Below, piece after piece: positions 8,884 through 18,894 of a DNA stretch of 64,000 nt (position 1 is the first letter of the stretch; every line of letters begins with the position of its first letter). The stretch comes from Apium graveolens (Eukaryota > Streptophyta > Magnoliopsida > Apiales > Apiaceae). The position numbers and the translations under genes are program-made. The notes below the pieces were generated by a model. That model was not told the DNA's origin. It saw nothing but the letters and a program-made list of their open reading frames with translations, and searched no databases. The stretch lies in NCBI RefSeq assembly GCF_009905375.1, contig NC_133657.1, positions 42,954,192-43,018,191 of the forward strand. Reading direction: 5' to 3'.

Positions 8884-11115
8884 ATGACTTCACATAAAGT
8901 TGGAACCGTTAAAATTCCACAATTTGATAAAGAGAATTATATTATGTGGAAGAAGAAGATGTTATTATTTTTACAAGTTGCAAATCCCAGATATTCAAAC
9001 TTGTTAAAGAAGGGTATAAAAACTCCGATGGTTATTGAACCGGAGGTAATAATAGATGGTGTGGTGACTACTGAAGCTAGAACCTATCCAAAAGAGCCTG
9101 AAGATTTTACTCCTGCTGAGAAGGAAGAAGCCTCCTTGGATGCCAGCCTTCAATTAATATTAATTGATTCCCTTGATCCCTTGATGAACAGACATGTGAT
9201 GAACTGTAAAAATTCCAAACACATGTGGGAAACTATTGAGGTGATTAATGAAGGCACAGAGGAAGTTAGGGAGAACAAGTTGGAAATCCTAACCTCTGAA
9301 TATGAACATTTCAAATCAAATCCAGGAGAAGGAATTACTGAAGTGTTTGAGAGGTACAATGCGTTGATCAACAACCTGAACATCAATGGAAAGTATTATT
9401 CAACCAGGGAGGTCAACAAAAAGTTCCTTTTAACACTGCCAGCTCATCTTGAACATAGAATCACTGCCATTAGAGAAGCTAGAGATCTGAGTGAGATTTC
9501 TTTGGACAGGCTCTATGGAGTGTTAAAAACTTATGAGTTGGAGCAGATTCAACAGAAGGAAGTCTACGGGAAGGATAGAATGGTCAGCACATCTACTGCA
9601 CTTGTAGCTGAAGGTCAACAACAACAGCAATCTCAACAATTGGAGAGAATGGTACAGTATTCCAAGGCTGAGGAAAATATGTTAGTAGCAGAATATGATC
9701 CTCCTACTACAAATCAATCAAGTGATGATTTTTATTCCTTGGAAGAGCTGGAGCAATTGGAAGACGAGTCAATGGCCCAAATTGTCAAGAGATTCTCCCA
9801 TGTCAGATTCAGGAGGAATCCCAAGCTTAAGTACAAGTCCAATTACAACAAATTCCAGAAAGATGGATCTTCATCCTCTAACACCAGCAGTGGTGGGTAC
9901 AAAACAGGGATGGTTGATCGAAGCACCATTAGATGCTATAACTGCAATGAGTTGGGACACTTTGCCACAGAATGTAGGAAGCCAAAGCAAGTAAGAAAGA
10001 ACTCTGAAAGGGCTTATCTGGCAAAGGGAAGAAGCTGGGATGATACTGACAGTGAAGATGAAGATGAAGGAAATCTTGCTCTTATGGCTATTGATGGAAA
10101 AGCTTCATCGTCAAGAATAGAGGTAAAACTTTCTGATGCTGAAATGGTTTATCATCTAAGAGGTAACTTAGATTGTGCACGTCGTGATAATGAACTGTTA
10201 AGTTTACAGATCACAGACCTTGAGAAAGAGGTCAATGAATTAAGACTTGTGCACATTAATCAAGACAAATTAAAAGAACAGGTATCTTTTCTAGAGAATA
10301 GAGTTGACTGTTATAGAAAACTCGAAACTATTCTCAAAGACAAGATCACCGGTCTTGAGACTAAGGTTAGAGCCTACTTCAATTCTTGTTCGAAGGCTAA
10401 AGAGTTCTACAGTAAGCAAGCTGTTAATCAAACATCTGGAATAGGTTATGATTACAATGCTGCTATTGGAGAATTAGGCATAAACTCCCCTCCTCATGTC
10501 TGTGCTAAAGGGAGGGAAGTACCACATGTGCTTAAGGGTGTTGATGAACCCCTCTATAAAGCATCAATTGCTGAACCATTTGATGCGACCTCTTCTGTTA
10601 TTTATGAAGAAATACGTGCTGAAGATCATGCTAATGAGAAGATTGTTTCCAAGTCAAGTGAGTCGAAAGTTCCAGTCAAAGTTGTGAAAGCAACTGAGAC
10701 TAACTCAGACACATATGAGTTGGATAACAATAATGCCATGTCTACCATGCATAAATTGCCTGCTGTTAATCACTCTCATAAAGCATGTGGTGTTGCTAAT
10801 TGTATGTCTTGTACTTTTAATATGATGTATGCTTATTTTAATGGTAAGCATGTGTCTAATGATAAGACTACTCCTCGTCAGCATGTGAATAACAAGAAGC
10901 ATGATAGGTCTAAGACTGCTAGTCCTTCTAAGGCTAGAAAGGAGACATTTGTGCCTAAGCTTAAACATAAATTTGTTAACGCTGTTTACAAGGTCAAATG
11001 TTCAGTCATTGAGAAAGTTGAGGCAACTAAAATTAAAAATGTTGTTTTGCCTGACAAAGGACAGTTCTACAAGTATGCCGGGCCCAACCAAGTTTGGGTT
11101 CCGAAGAAGGTCTAA
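8884..11115 (+). CDS. Gag polyprotein of copia-1
   Basis: A 744-codon open frame. I chose the ATG at 8884 because the protein then starts MTSHKVGTVKIPQFDKENY, like other copia Gag N-termini (compare 33137 and 62732). An upstream in-frame ATG at 8839 adds only 15 unlikely residues. Features: a capsid-like domain in the first 220 residues, a Gln-rich stretch (about residues 246-258), an intact CX2CX4HX4C zinc knuckle at residues 351-364 (CYNCNELGHFATEC), an acidic DSEDEDEG patch, a coiled-coil-like region (about 430-520), a CGVANCMSC motif and a basic C-terminus. It packages element RNA into virus-like particles. It stops with TAA just before the protease region and has no inactivating break, unlike the gag of copia-2. 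Confidence 0.92.
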   Translation: MTSHKVGTVKIPQFDKENYIMWKKKMLLFLQVANPRYSNLLKKGIKTPMVIEPEVIIDGVVTTEARTYPKEPEDFTPAEKEEASLDASLQLILIDSLDPLMNRHVMNCKNSKHMWETIEVINEGTEEVRENKLEILTSEYEHFKSNPGEGITEVFERYNALINNLNINGKYYSTREVNKKFLLTLPAHLEHRITAIREARDLSEISLDRLYGVLKTYELEQIQQKEVYGKDRMVSTSTALVAEGQQQQQSQQLERMVQYSKAEENMLVAEYDPPTTNQSSDDFYSLEELEQLEDESMAQIVKRFSHVRFRRNPKLKYKSNYNKFQKDGSSSSNTSSGGYKTGMVDRSTIRCYNCNELGHFATECRKPKQVRKNSERAYLAKGRSWDDTDSEDEDEGNLALMAIDGKASSSRIEVKLSDAEMVYHLRGNLDCARRDNELLSLQITDLEKEVNELRLVHINQDKLKEQVSFLENRVDCYRKLETILKDKITGLETKVRAYFNSCSKAKEFYSKQAVNQTSGIGYDYNAAIGELGINSPPHVCAKGREVPHVLKGVDEPLYKASIAEPFDATSSVIYEEIRAEDHANEKIVSKSSESKVPVKVVKATETNSDTYELDNNNAMSTMHKLPAVNHSHKACGVANCMSCTFNMMYAYFNGKHVSNDKTTPRQHVNNKKHDRSKTASPSKARKETFVPKLKHKFVNAVYKVKCSVIEKVEATKIKNVVLPDKGQFYKYAGPNQVWVPKKV

Positions 11116-11124
11116 TCCATTTGA

Positions 11125-11330
11125 AGTGCAGGGCAGTATACAGGTGTAACCGGTAGTGTGGATTCTTGACAAGTGGATCATCAAGACATATGACCGGAGA
11201 TAGAGCCCTGCTATCAAATGTGGTTGAGAAAGCTGGCCCCCTGATTACCTTTGGAGATAACAGCAAAGGTTTATCTGAGGGATATGGCTGTTTGCAAGCT
11301 GGGAATGTTATCATTGTAATTTTGTATATT
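11125..11330 (+). pseudogene. truncated, frameshifted aspartic protease of copia-1
   Basis: The frame reads VWILD up to 11170. One extra A (11171) then separates it from SGSSRHMTGDRALL in the next frame. The catalytic Asp-Ser-Gly triad is therefore split across two frames. About 50 protease residues follow (GPLITFGDNSKG, GYG), and similarity ends near 11320. The homologous region of copia-2 (30748 downward, - strand) keeps an intact IIDSGCSRHMTGD. Integrase, which should follow, is absent. Confidence 0.8.
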
Positions 11331-11939
11331 GTGCTAGGTTATTATCAGGAAGCAGTATCTAACATATAGCACCAGTGACGAGACTTGAGAATATTACGAC
11401 ATATCAGGCACCTGCTGCACATTACACTTGGAATTGGACTCTAGTAAGATGTGTACAAGTGTACTCCTGGTTGGTGAGTTAAAAGAGGAAGTCAGTACAC
11501 CACAGTTCATGGACTTTGCAGCTGCATATCTATTGGACTATGCAATCTCTTCTTCACAATCTCACTTAAGGTTGGTATGAACTAGTATACTGCTCAAGCA
11601 ATCATCAAGGACATGGTATGGCACTCTAACAGAAGTTATAATTTTATATGAACTAGTAGAGTCGTCATAATAATGCAACATAACAATTAGTATCTAAAGT
11701 ACTTGACAAGTATCGGTCAATGATATGTTGTTAACATTATGTTGCAGATATTTGTAAGCTTTTGACATGAATGAGAATTACTTAGACTTTACCCTAAGTG
11801 ATCAATGTTTTATCAAAAACTCATTCATATTGAAAAACAAAATTAAACTTCTTTCTACATTAGTGATTTCTTATTTCATGTAAAATCTTTTGAAATCACT
11901 ATTGTAAATCATTTTCTCTCTATTACCATATGTTCTATG
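11331..11939. other. non-coding spacer of copia-1 where pol should be
   Basis: About 600 bp with many stops in all frames and no integrase, RT or RNase H motif. It may be fused pol-to-env spacer. Confidence 0.6.
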
Positions 11940-12650
11940 TTACAGGTTCAGTCTCCAATGACTTTCTTTCATTAACAGTCATGAGGTTGAAAACCCACAA
12001 CGTCTATCCCAGACTGTAAAGACAAACACAAAAACAGAACCAACCAACACTCTCTTACCACTAAATGTAGTATGAATGAGCGTGAGGGAGATAGTGCCTA
12101 GTGCACCACATAAGGAAGGTTCTGTAGTCAACCCAGTAGCTCTGTCTCATACATAGATGAGTAGTATTTAAACCGAGACAACTGCTAGCCCCCATACATC
12201 TTCTCAAAAAGATGTAATGGCTGAAAAGGTACAAAAACAGTTACTAGATTCATTCTCTCAACAGGGTGCGTCTATTGAATTTTGCCTGTCGGCCAAGGTA
12301 TCCGATGTAGTGTCACCACTTCAAATATAATCAATTCTTGATGCACAAGGAGAGGTTACACACACAAAGGATGAGTTGACGGAAACAAGAGTTTCGACCA
12401 TTTTAAGGTCAGATTCAATTGTTCAAGGTTCGTTAGTGGACCAATTGCCTTTACAGGTGTTAGGAGAGGATACTGATCCAAAAGCCATATGTCAGTGGTC
12501 AGTGTCTACCTCCCCAGGCTTAAATCCCCTGGATGCATCTGCGGATAGTGGATCTGACATAGGCGCAGATCGGCAACTTGTTGACAATGATTCAGATATT
12601 ACCTGATAAGTCACAAGGAAATGTCTTCACAGACATTAGAAGGGAACTTT
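11940..12650 (+). pseudogene. env-like accessory ORF remnant of copia-1
   Basis: Broken coding sequence related to the accessory ORF of copia-2. The clearest shared block is KQLLDSFSQQGASI at 12232-12275, matching LLDAFSQQGASI of copia-2 near 22485-22525 on the - strand. A 76-codon open piece follows (12376-12606), acidic and Ser/Asp-rich. Several stops occur, such as the TAA in CAAATATAATC near 12326, so no complete protein is made. Confidence 0.6.
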
Positions 12651-13564
12651 GATCCTTATGCTAAATTTGTTGGATCATTGTTTACCTTCCCAGAATTCAA
12701 ATCTGGAACCCTAAAAGGGAAACTAGCAACTTGTAAATTATGACTCAGATTTATCTGACGAGTTTAACAAGGATGGGGATTTGTGAACTCCCATTGCACC
12801 ACCTGTGACCTCCTTAAGGATGGCTAAGGTGATTTTCCTTGTAGGTACAGCTGGATTATGGAGCTATGAGAGAAGAGTGATACACTTGTGAGAATGAGTG
12901 TAAACACGAGTGGAGAGAAGAGTGAAACACATGTGAGGTACACTAAAACAGGATCACACACTCACAGTGAGGAAGAAAGAGAAACTACTTGTTATTTCTT
13001 TTCCAACCAAGTGAAATATGAGAACTCCTTCAGACGACGGAATACATTCCTTCTTTAAGGGGGAGATAAAAGCTTAAGTAATAGTTTGGAGGATTCCTCA
13101 ACTAAGGGGGAGAAATAGCAGGGAGGAAGAAAAAGGTCCTAAATGTACACTACACCACACCATTGTTGTTTTTAACTACGGATCCTATTGTACGGGAGAG
13201 GTGGTAAACACAAGGTGATTTTCTGATAAGGGAAGAAGCAGTTAGGGGAGTACCATTGGTTTTTATCTGCGGATCCTATTGTACGGGAGAGGTGGTAAAA
13301 CGAAGGTGATCTTCCTTAATCAGTTGATTCTCATAGGGGGAGAAGCAAGAGATATGGGCTTCTCAACAGGAAATGTGGTTGTACAAATGAAGATGGAACT
13401 ACTTGAAGATATGTTCAGTCTAGAGGAACATCTACTTGGAATCTGGAAAATGTTAAATCTCATCCAGAACTTTTCTGCTATTTACTTTGCATGTATGTTT
13501 ATATCTTTTTCTTATTTGTTAGTTGAGTTATCCTCTAGGTATTTGTGTGTTATTGTCTAACAAA
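12651..13564 (+). other. 3' untranslated interior of copia-1 with repeated purine tracts
   Basis: No coding signal. It holds purine tracts near 13057-13068, 13104-13116 and 13334-13345 that resemble the true polypurine tract, and a duplicated block of about 60 bp (13163-13225 and 13254-13318) with the core CGGATCCTATTGTACGGGAG. Confidence 0.7.
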
Positions 13565-13565
13565 C

Positions 13566-13579
13566 AAATAGGGGGAGAT
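13566..13579 (+). other. polypurine tract of copia-1
   Basis: AATAGGGGGAGAT directly before the TG of the 3' LTR. Confidence 0.85.
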
Positions 13580-14897
13580 TGTAAGTCATATGTCATAGCC
13601 TATTTGTATATTCGAGGATTCAACTCAACTCAAATAAGAATGTAATAAGTAAATAGTGGATCGACCGTCAAAGAGATCTCGCAAAGTAATATCTGTCAAA
13701 GGATTCAGAGACAATGTTCATCTACAGACTTGAGGAGTTAATTCACTGGAAGAAGTTCAAGAAGTTGATCATGCCTCAGTGATAATAAATCAAGATCGTG
13801 GATTTAATCAAGTGACAGAGATCTCGTAAGAGTATCATTAATTACAAGGATTTAATCTGAAGAAAATCAAAGTGTCAGAGTCAAGACATGAAGAAACGTC
13901 ACGGAAGTTAGTCACTCATGAACCAGACAGTACATCGAGTGTCAACGTTGAAGTGGTGGAATTGATTCATAATTTTCAGTGATTTTCAGAAGGGTTGCAG
14001 AAGAATGGTTGCTGCTCAAGACTAGAATTAATTCTCTATTAATTAATTAAGTCATCTAATTTAATTAAGAAAATAAATTATATCTGCGAAGAATAATTTA
14101 TTTATTAATTGAATTAATTGATTAATTAATTCTGAATTAATTCTAGGAATTTTAGGAATTTTCAGAAGCTTAATTGGATTAAATTCAAGGCTTAAATCAG
14201 CAAAACAAATGGAAATGAACTAGCATGACAATCTGGATTGTCATACCGATTGTCATGCTAGGCCATTCTCCATTGTCATACCGAAAGTTACTCTAGGAGG
14301 GTAATTGTCTTGCTAGTTCATTCTGATTGTCTTGCTAGTTCATTCAGATTGTCTTGCTAGTTCATTCAATTGTCCTACCGAAAGTCATACAAGCTATAGG
14401 ATTGTCATGCCAATTCAATTCTATTGTTTTGCTGATTTAAAAAGAAGCAGAAGACTTTTCTTTAATTATCATCTCAATCAAGACAAGAACAAAAAGAAAG
14501 CAGCCGCCTTGAAAAATATCATTCTTCTCTGCAGAAATTCAAGATCAAATTCTAGTTTGTTAATGTTAAATCCAAACCACTAGAATTATTTATCTTGTTC
14601 TTGTGTATCAATCTAGCGGATTAAAATCCCTAGAACTTAATCTCAAATCGCGTTTAGCATTTTATTCTAATTATTGCAAAAATAGAAAAAGTTCATGTCG
14701 AATTTATTCTAGATTTGTGATAATTGATTTGAGATTAATACCTTGTAATCGATACAGTTGTTGTAACACATTTCAAGTTTAATAATATTTTTATTTAACT
14801 TGAAATTTGTTTCACATTTTTTATTCCGCATTTTATTCGATTATTCGGTACTGTTTGTATTCAACCCCCCCTTCTACAAACACATTGGGACCTAACA
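13580..14897 (+). repeat. 3' LTR of copia-1 (1318 bp)
   Basis: Same length as the 5' LTR, with three mismatches seen by eye and no indels. It is followed by the AGAGG target duplication. Confidence 0.95.
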
Positions 14898-15301
14898 AGA
14901 GGGGTATTTATAGGCTTAGATAATAACCCAAACCAAAAAGGATTCCAAGAGAAATTCAACATCAGCTTGAATAAGCCAATATCTGAATCCTTCCATGAAA
15001 CAAATTTAAAAATCAAACCCGAATAGAAAAAAGACAAAAACCAAATACAAATAGGAAAATAAAATCCTAAGTTCTTAAAACAAGAAAAACCCTTTCAAGT
15101 GAAAGGTAAAAACTTGTAAGAAAAATTCTAATTAATAATTATATAATAATCAGCTACATGTCCAACTTCATGCATCGCTCCTTTATTCCTTGGTGTCCAA
15201 GTAAGATGCATAACCCATGTTTGCGTCCTCTCCAATTGAACATCACCACGAGCACACATAACCAAATCCAAATTAACATATTCATTCATTGATCCTCATC
15301 A
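14898..15301 (-). repeat. LTR C, - orientation, 5' part
   Basis: Continues the interrupted LTR at 7204-7469. In - orientation it starts TGATGAGGATCA at 15301, and its sequence matches 4695 onward. Confidence 0.8.
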
Positions 15302-16359
15302 GTTATTCTATAGCCTGAAGAAGTGAATGTTCTATATGTGCAGATCATACTAATTATTATATGAATTCTTAATATATAAACATTCGATGATTTAACATGT
15401 CTATATTTTTTATTGTCATCCCTATATTGGAGGCTGGTCTTGTTGAAAAATAACTATAGGAGCTCCAAATGAATTTTCTAGATACAAGTTCCAGGACACA
15501 ATTTGGGTATAGCTTACAAAAGAATGAATAGAAGTTTTACCAAAAAGGTAGAGAACATAGAGATAAAACACCCGTATTTTTATTTAGAATCTTCACTTTC
15601 ACTTCATTTCCTTTTCCCATCATTAACTCTTTCTGGGGTATGAACATTGTCGAATGTGGGTGTTTCTAGATCTTCTTAGGTTTCATACATCGTTTTCTTT
15701 TTCTTTTGTAATTGCAAGCGGAGATTAAGATGACTCTGAACTTTATTTAAATATACTTGTTATCATCTGAACTTTCAACTACCCAAAGGAACACTGGAGT
15801 ATTGGTGTCGTGGTAATTTGCAAACTGAATTTCTCTAAACCGATTATAATTTACATGGATAATTCAAATATATCTTGAGCCCTACTAGCTATTATCAATT
15901 TTCTCAGCTATACTTCTTTGTTAAAGAATATATAAAAATAATAAATTAAAAGCAGCAAACCAAGCAAAGAACTTGTATGAATTCCTGCATAAAGCTGCTT
16001 GTAATATAATGTCGTATATTATATATGTAAAAATTTCCATGGTAATACTAAGATAGCTATTTTTTTCTTTTGAAAAAAATGCTAAGATTGTTATTGCTTT
16101 ATATCATCAGAATTTGGCTTTTGTTGTAAAATAAAACTTAGCCTCCATGCTCGACTTCATTTAAATCTGGTTTTTGTTGCTAGACTTCAACTCCAGTTCA
16201 GTCCTTGGCATGTATAATAATCATCTTTGGTTCTAAAATTGCAATGCACTCATTAGTTCTAGATCTACTTTCACATTCTAATTAAGTCAAGATACCAGTG
16301 TTAGCACTGCATAAGACTTGCTTTTAGTGGATCTAATAGTCTTACTTTTCTGGTTGCAG
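15302..16359. other. unassigned sequence with a 28-bp match to the polygalacturonase region
   Basis: AT-rich and without coding signal. Positions 15498-15525 repeat 6071-6098 exactly, so part of this stretch may once have adjoined the polygalacturonase fragment before the family C and copia-1 insertions. Confidence 0.45.
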
Positions 16360-16500
16360 CATTTGCATAAAGTGGAACTGTTCTCTTTTCACCCATCCAT
16401 GAACTACAGAAGAAACATTGACTATTCTTTCTTGGATCCCAAACATGATAGCAAATTGCTCCTATTCAGCGACACAGGAGCTGATGGTACTCCTAGTTAA
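16360..16500 (+). pseudogene. possible host-gene exon remnant
   Basis: After a pyrimidine-rich run ending TTGCAG, a 46-codon open stretch (HLHKVELFSFHPSMNYRRN...) ends at TAA 16498-16500. Its composition looks coding-like and the preceding bases resemble a splice acceptor. I do not recognise the protein. It may simply be chance. Confidence 0.2.
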
Positions 16501-16794
16501 GCTTTTGTTATCCAGCTTAAGACATTATGTGATTCGTTACAAAAAGACCATGCTTTGTAGTAGATTACACTTTAATTTATTCAGAAGACTTGTATCCTTA
16601 AGAAATATATTCTAGTTAGTTGATGTGGTTTAATGTCTATGACTGGTTGTATGAATGAAAATTCCTTGGAATTGCTTGGTATTTATTTTGAGAATACAAT
16701 AGTCATGAGGTGTATTTTAATTATTTTTCAGGCTCAAACTATGTTGCAGTAGTTATTAAATTTGTTGTAGATAATTAACCTTTTATAACATAAA
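16501..16794. other. no recognisable feature
   Basis: AT-rich, no coding or repeat signal. Confidence 0.3.
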
Positions 16795-17160
16795 AGATGT
16801 TGCTATAGGTGTGTTGCCATAGGTAAATAACTGGGTCCCCGGGTGGGCCCACATATGGGCCCCACATATGGGCCCCATGTGTGGGCCCCACATGTGGGGC
16901 CCACATTTCTGAAAGAAATTCTAAGGTCTATTGCAACACACTTAGTATGTTACTATAGCGACCAAAGTATGTTTCTATTGATATCTGTTGTAACAGGATA
17001 TGCTTTGTTGCAATAGAATAGCTGTTGTGTTGCTATAGATACTAACTAGCTACGGGTCAACATAACTCTGATGTTTCCTTAGCCCTTTTTGGTCCTTTAG
17101 CAACAATTTTTTGGGTCAATAGCAACACTGTTTAGGTGTTGCTTAAAGAAATCTATGGCG
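16795..17160. mobile_element. possible DNA-transposon fragment with GC palindromes
   Basis: A GC-rich block (16831-16907) of alternating GGGCCCACATATGGGCC-type palindromes is followed by repeated variants of TGTTGCTATAG and GTTGCAATAG in both orientations. Dense subterminal repeats of this sort are typical of non-autonomous CACTA-like elements, but I could not fix the termini or a target duplication. Confidence 0.3.
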
Positions 17161-17512
17161 TAATCACCACGCATCCCGCTCTCACGATCTACGCTCCACG
17201 GTATCTAGTAATACATCATTTCTACCCGGGTTATAATAATTCAATCGATGATCGATTTAACCTTTCATGAATAATGTAGAATATAATATAATCCCTTTAA
17301 CCATATATTATAGATTAAACTATAGGCATGTAATATGTCATACTCATCAATGTTTAATCCAGGTTTCCTTGATCAATGAGTAGACTATCATATCAAATCA
17401 ATATTTGAGTGTGGCCACACATTTCATAGTCTGGCTCACACAAGAGGCCAATAATATCACTCCTAAAATTAGGAGGGTTAAATCCTTTCTAGATCATTCA
17501 TATATCTCATAA
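17161..17512. other. unassigned flank of copia-2, probably old LTR-element sequence
   Basis: No coding signal. Joined across the copia-2 insertion it continues at 34427. The joint stretch has the look of a decayed copia LTR, but I could not define ends. Confidence 0.25.
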
Positions 17513-17517
17513 GATTC

Positions 17518-18753
17518 TGTTATGTATGAATACAACACAGAGGGGGGGGGTGAATGTGTTTTGGCTTAAATGGTTACTTTTTGATCGACTTTGGCTTTAG
17601 CAGTTGGTTGTTATCAATGATTTGGTAGAATAGATGTTAAACATAAATAACAATGCAAATATGTAAAACAAAGATCTTCAAAACTCACTTAATTTTTATA
17701 TTAAAAATCAAGCAGTATTTTGCTACAAAATCTCTAAGTTCTTGGTTTAGAACTTAACTTCTTTCTTGAGAGAGAATACAATTTCTAATCTAAATTCTTA
17801 CTTCTGACTAAGGACCAGTGTTAAATTTATAACTCGGTTAACTGCTGGTTTACAGAGTGTGTAATAAGACATGCTATTAGTGTTTCTAAACTGTCACTTG
17901 TCATTTCTATTTATAGAAAAGCAAATCTTCCATTTCTGGCTTAGCATATCTTTAGCATCCCGTGTTCACTTTAATCTTCCTTTGTCAGTTAATCTTTGCC
18001 ATTGATCTTGCACATCTCTTAAGCTGCTTTTTGTAGACTTGTCAATCCAGCTGTGTGAATTGTTTATTGATTTGCAACCTTGGATATTAAACTGTTCTGC
18101 AATTCTGTACTTAGAGAAATTTCTTCACTTCGAGATCTCCAATTAAGCTGTAGAGAACTCGACATCTCGATAGGCATGTTAGCTTGTCGATATCTCTGAA
18201 ACTTCATTGTTGACTTGACTTATTGACAACTCTGAGTTCTCTAGTGAATTTTGGTTTATCGATAACTCAGAGTTCTCTCATGGACTTTGGCTTATCGATA
18301 ACTCAGAGTTCTCTAATGAATGTATACTTGTCGATATCTCAGAGTTCTCGAATGGGTATCTGAATTATCGATATCTCCAATAGCATTTCCTGAGTTCTTG
18401 ATAGACAATTCCTGAGTTCTTGATAGGTCTTTCTGAGTTCTCGAATGACTTCTCTATAACACTAATTCTGTGACTTGTAGAGATCTTGACTTAGAATGTT
18501 TTTCACCAAACAGATTTATTCAACTCCAAGCTTCTTCATAATTCTTCTGAGGCATGACCTTCTTGATCTTCTTCTAGATAGAATTCTTAGGCTTGACACT
18601 GTTTAGAGAAAAATGCTCTAGTCTGCACCATTTACATTTTACAGACATTAAGTGTTACAAGTATAAATTACAGATTAAGGTTACAATATAACTAATCTTA
18701 GGGTTGTCAATATGACTTAGTCTTGTTATGATATAGGCATGTCTAGCACGATA
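17518..18753 (-). repeat. 3' LTR of copia-2
   Basis: Matches 33187-34421. Read on the - strand it begins TATCGTGC where the 5' copy has TGTTGTGC, so the terminal TG has decayed to TA. It contains repeated variants of TATCGATAACTCAGAGTTCT (about 18170-18450). Confidence 0.9.
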
Positions 18754-18767
18754 ATCTCCCCCAATTT
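18754..18767 (-). other. polypurine tract of copia-2
   Basis: AAATTGGGGGAGAT on the - strand, abutting the 3' LTR. Confidence 0.85.
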
Positions 18768-18894
18768 GTGAGAAGATTTCTTATCACAAATTCATGCCTG
18801 TTAACAAGACTAACCCCAAGTTAAAGAATGAAAATAAAACAATACAAAAGCTGATACAACACTTGTACATTGAACATTTGACAGTTTACAATAA

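Larger units (their letters stand above)
7470..14897 (+). mobile_element. copia-1: young SIRE-like Ty1/copia element lacking pol
   Basis: A complete insertion with two 1318-bp LTRs (TGTAAGTCATAT...CCTAACA), a tRNA-iMet primer-binding site, an intact gag, a protease stub, an env-like remnant and a polypurine tract. The 5-bp target duplication AGAGG sits at 7465-7469 and 14898-14902. By eye the two LTRs differ at three sites (7787, 7884, 8553 and their partners), so insertion is recent. No integrase, reverse transcriptase or RNase H sequence was found in the 4.8 kb interior, so the element must rely on proteins from relatives to move. Confidence 0.93.

Noticed and set aside
10705..10968. Antisense frames across gag of copia-1 (also 9150-9386)
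   Set aside because: Shadows of the real gag frame on the opposite strand, with no motif or start context.
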